Below, piece by piece: positions 5,398 to 6,766 of a DNA stretch of 6,766 nucleotides (position 1 is its first letter; the number at the start of each line of letters is the position of its first letter). The notes under the pieces are model-generated. The model worked only from the letters and a program-made list of their open reading frames with translations. It ran no database searches and was not told the DNA's origin. The stretch is from a bacterium. Lineage in GTDB: Bacteria; Patescibacteriota; Minisyncoccia; Minisyncoccales; Minisyncoccaceae. The position numbers and the translations under genes were made by a program. Location: contig JALNZJ010000041.1 of assembly GCA_023229485.1 (NCBI GenBank), positions 1-6,766 of the forward strand, in the 5' to 3' direction.

Positions 5398-5507
5398 AAT
5401 TTAAGGATATCGATACACAAAGATTATCAATTAACTCCCTAAAAGTCAACCTTATTTCATTATGGTTCAGAGAGCTAAAAAAGGCTCACATCTTCACTGT
5501 AAATTAA

Positions 5508-5531
5508 GAGTAGGAATAAAAACTTCTACTC
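5508..5531 (-). other. Hairpin after the stop of the Cys-module protein gene
   Basis: GAGTAG (5508-5513) pairs with CTACTC (5526-5531) with two more possible pairs inside, 12 bases beyond the stop codon. Only TTAATTT follows on the minus strand, so it is a weak terminator or an mRNA 3' end stabiliser. The rest of 5398-5543 holds no convincing gene. Confidence 0.35.
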
Positions 5532-5543
5532 AAGCCACCGATT

Positions 5544-6311
5544 CTATCTAATTACACAATCATTACCATTAAAACATTTATTTTCTTCGCACTCGCACAC
5601 TTTTATTTCCCTGCTATTCGCAGGAGAACACCCGCAAGCTCCCATGACACAAAAATTTGGAAAATCTCTTGCGGTCTTACAACAAGAAAGAGTGATAACT
5701 TTCCCGCCAGACGAAATACATCCTTTTTCAGCAACTACGGCAGGTGCAACTTCCTTCAAAATTCCATCCTCGACAATATATCCATTGCTAATTATTTTAG
5801 CTAACCTATTATAAATCGGATCAGAGTCAGTTCTTTCAACATAAGAAACAATAATTACACTATCCTTTACGGATATAACCTTTGGTTCCATGTCGGATGG
5901 TAAGAGAATTGCATTTGTTCCTTTTAAATTATCCCCATCTTTAAGTGCTACGGAAATATAATATGATTTTTTATCATTTTGAGAATTAGTCAAAATAGAC
6001 ACGGTATCAATTCCTCCATCCAGATTAAAATCTCCTTGAGCTGAAATTCCGACACTAAAATTGTTAGACTTACCTTCTATAAATTTTACAGGATTACTAT
6101 CAATAATATAAGTAACATCTTTAATTGTAGCTACAGGAGGTGTTTCGGCAGGATTATTATTAACAGGAATATTCTCTATAGGAGTTTTTTGATTCCCTTG
6201 CTGTTCATTACCTTTTAGCCCAGCAAAAATAAAATAAATACCCACACCCACCAAAAGAACAGCCACTATTATAAGGATAATCCACTGAATTGCAAATCCT
6301 TTATTTTTCAT
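5544..6311 (-). CDS. Anchored protein with Cys-rich C-terminal module, function unknown
   Basis: 255 residues. Residues 11-32 are one strong membrane segment after MKNKGFAIQ, resembling the N-termini of many small Patescibacteria anchored proteins. A linker rich in Asn, Pro and Gln (about 33-62) leads to a beta-rich middle (about 65-190) containing GDFNLDGGIDTV (93-104), similar to the calcium-binding turn of FG-GAP/VCBS repeats. The C-terminus (198-252) holds ten cysteines, including CC (210-211), CGC (226-228) and CECEENKC (239-246), suggesting a disulfide-knotted extracellular module. It is probably secreted through the membrane and anchored. The start ATG (6309-6311) has a good extended -10 upstream and no Shine-Dalgarno. 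I cannot name the family; a surface binding role is inference. Confidence 0.82.
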   Translation of the reverse strand: MKNKGFAIQWIILIIVAVLLVGVGIYFIFAGLKGNEQQGNQKTPIENIPVNNNPAETPPVATIKDVTYIIDSNPVKFIEGKSNNFSVGISAQGDFNLDGGIDTVSILTNSQNDKKSYYISVALKDGDNLKGTNAILLPSDMEPKVISVKDSVIIVSYVERTDSDPIYNRLAKIISNGYIVEDGILKEVAPAVVAEKGCISSGGKVITLSCCKTARDFPNFCVMGACGCSPANSREIKVCECEENKCFNGNDCVIR

Positions 6312-6346
6312 ATTTTTGATTTTAAATTTATTTCTTATTCCAAAAT

Positions 6347-6355
6347 ATTATACCA
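6347..6355 (-). promoter_or_regulatory. Extended -10 promoter of the Cys-module protein gene
   Basis: TGGTATAAT on the minus strand is a perfect TG-N-TATAAT with no clear -35. It lies about 34 bases from the tRNA-Leu repeat zone. Confidence 0.6.
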
Positions 6356-6388
6356 CAAAATGAATACAAAAAGGAGAAATAATGATTT

Positions 6389-6451
6389 AATCAAAAGCCT
6401 TCAAGTCTCAGCTACTAATATTAAATTATTTTGTGGGCATGGTGAGACTTG
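6389..6451 (-). repeat. 63-base direct repeat, distal copy
   Basis: Identical over 63 bases to 6504-6566, offset 115. In the tRNA sense it holds the displaced tRNA-Leu 3' end, the trailer, the inverted T-arm copy and one arm of the CAGTC hairpin. Unlike the proximal copy, it is not followed by the GACTG loop and complementary arm. Confidence 0.95.
6435..6451 (-). pseudogene. Displaced tRNA-Leu 3' end
   Basis: Seventeen bases identical to tRNA-Leu 6550-6566 (acceptor 3' strand, T-stem 3' strand, most of the T-loop). Identity ends at T-loop position 56, where unit C starts. Confidence 0.85.
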
Positions 6452-6525
6452 CCTTCGCATCAGTTTTTGCTAAAACTGGCTCAGGCTGGCTTTTGATTCA
6501 GTCAATCAAAAGCCTTCAAGTCTCA
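6443..6525 (-). repeat. tRNA-linked three-way-junction element, unit C (83 bases)
   Basis: The outer stem TGAGACTTG (6443-6451) pairs with CAAGTCTCA (6517-6525), copied from the tRNA-Leu T-arm. The first inner hairpin is CAGTTTT (6461-6467), loop TGCT, AAAACTG (6472-6478). The second is GGCTTTTGATT (6488-6498), loop CAGTC (6499-6503), AATCAAAAGCC (6504-6514). It has the same length as unit A, the same 9-bp outer stem, the same 11-bp second stem and the same CAGTC loop, although the stem sequences are unrelated. Confidence 0.82.
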
Positions 6526-6566
6526 GCTACTAATATTAAATTATTTTGTGGGCATGGTGAGACTTG
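6504..6566 (-). repeat. 63-base direct repeat, proximal copy
   Basis: Identical to 6389-6451. It overlaps the 3' end of the true tRNA-Leu (6550-6566) and reaches into unit C as far as the CAGTC loop. The perfect identity points to a recent event or ongoing conversion. Confidence 0.95.
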
Positions 6567-6630
6567 AACTCACACGAATTTCTTCATACGCACCTGAAGC
6601 GTACGCGTCTGCCAATTCCGCCACATGCCC
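6549..6630 (-). tRNA. tRNA-Leu (anticodon CAG)
   Basis: Complete 82-base type II tRNA. The acceptor stem is GGGCATG with CATGCCC. The D-region TGGCGGAATTGGCAGACGCG is typical of bacterial tRNA-Leu. The anticodon stem is TACGC with GCGTA around TTCAGGT, giving CAG. A long variable arm (around TGAAGAAATTCG) follows, then the T-arm GTGAG, loop TTCAAGT, CTCAC. The discriminator is A, as leucine requires, and CCA is not encoded. It probably belongs to a transcript with the tRNA-Gly implied at the right edge. Confidence 0.95.
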
Positions 6631-6643
6631 AGACTCATCACAA

Positions 6644-6684
6644 CTATGAGGTCGCAACCTCCTTTGGGAGGTTTGATCTCATAG
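6644..6684 (-). other. Large hairpin between tRNA-Gly remnant and tRNA-Leu
   Basis: CTATGAG (6644-6650) pairs with CTCATAG (6678-6684), and AACCTCC (6656-6662) pairs with GGAGGTT (6667-6673) around TTTG, with an internal loop between. No T-run follows, so it is not a normal terminator. It occupies the place of the trailer hairpin seen after tRNA-Pro. Confidence 0.55.
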
Positions 6685-6708
6685 CCAAACTAAACAGATT
6701 TCAAAATG

Positions 6709-6726
6709 AGCGGAAGACGGGATTCG
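6709..6726 (-). pseudogene. Displaced tRNA-Gly 3' end
   Basis: In the minus sense this reads as the T-loop end, T-stem CCCGT, acceptor CTTCCGC and discriminator T, matching the well-known 3' end of bacterial tRNA-Gly(GCC). Position 56 of the T-loop is again where the match ends. The intact tRNA-Gly should lie just beyond the window. Confidence 0.65.
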
Positions 6727-6766
6727 CCATCGGATAAATTCTTGCTAGAATTTTCCTCCGGCCTGC
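6717..6766 (-). repeat. tRNA-linked element, unit D (cut by window end)
   Basis: After the T-arm fragment ACGGGATTCG (6717-6726), AAATTCT (6736-6742), loop TGCT, AGAATTT (6747-6753) forms the first hairpin. GGA/TCC (6732-6734 with 6754-6756) and GCC/GGC-type pairing near the base lengthen it. The spacer CCATCGGAT resembles CCTTCGCAT of unit C. The CAGTC hairpin and closing arm would fall outside the window. Confidence 0.6.

Noticed and set aside
5421..5449. Possible promoter (TTGACT with TAATCT, 17 bases) ahead of the terminator at 5375-5397
   Set aside because: The -10 matches the consensus at only three positions and the product would be about 40 bases; a short RNA or attenuator cannot be supported from sequence alone.
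5464..5553. Plus-strand frame of 29 codons starting MVQRAKKG
   Set aside because: It is very short, has no ribosome binding site, overlaps the end of the minus-strand gene and resembles nothing I know.

Overview
The window is AT-rich, every protein gene and both complete tRNA genes lie on the minus strand, and intergenic gaps are short. The set of small anchored proteins (a Gmad2/GerMN protein, a C-x11-C repeat protein, a protein ending in a Cys-rich module) looks most like a Candidate Phyla Radiation / Patescibacteria genome. That placement is inferred from family content, as no rRNA or other phylogenetic marker beyond ribosomal protein L28 is present.

Layout, left to right (all minus strand): the 5' part of a site-2 protease (M50) gene, cut by the window start; a 370-base zone of tRNA-linked structured repeats next to a tRNA-Pro(GGG) gene; ribosomal protein L28; a soluble PAS plus methyl-accepting chemotaxis signalling protein with its own terminator and promoter; a slipin (SPFH/stomatin family) preceded by a 49-residue DUF4177-like gene; an anchored Gmad2-GerMN protein; an anchored protein with five C-x11-C repeats; an anchored protein with an N-terminal membrane segment and a C-terminal ten-Cys module; a second zone of tRNA-linked repeats next to a tRNA-Leu(CAG) gene; and, at the right edge, a third such repeat attached to a fragment of a tRNA-Gly 3' end.

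The most unusual content is the tRNA-linked repeats. Downstream of each tRNA gene there are one or two units of about 81-83 bases. Each is closed by a 9-bp stem copied from that tRNA's own T-arm and carries two hairpins, one with an invariant CAGTC loop (GACTG in the tRNA sense) and one with a TNNT tetraloop. Stem sequences differ completely between units while pairing, geometry and loops are kept, and each unit joins a displaced 3' end of the host tRNA at the same place in the T-loop. This looks like a family of very small mobile or structured elements that use tRNA T-arms. I do not recognise it as a described family.

Expression signals are simple. Several genes have a TG-N-TATAAT-like extended -10, little -35 and no Shine-Dalgarno; L28 may be leaderless. 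The chemotaxis protein is the exception: it has a clear Shine-Dalgarno, higher GC and no chemotaxis partner genes nearby, which suggests horizontal acquisition.
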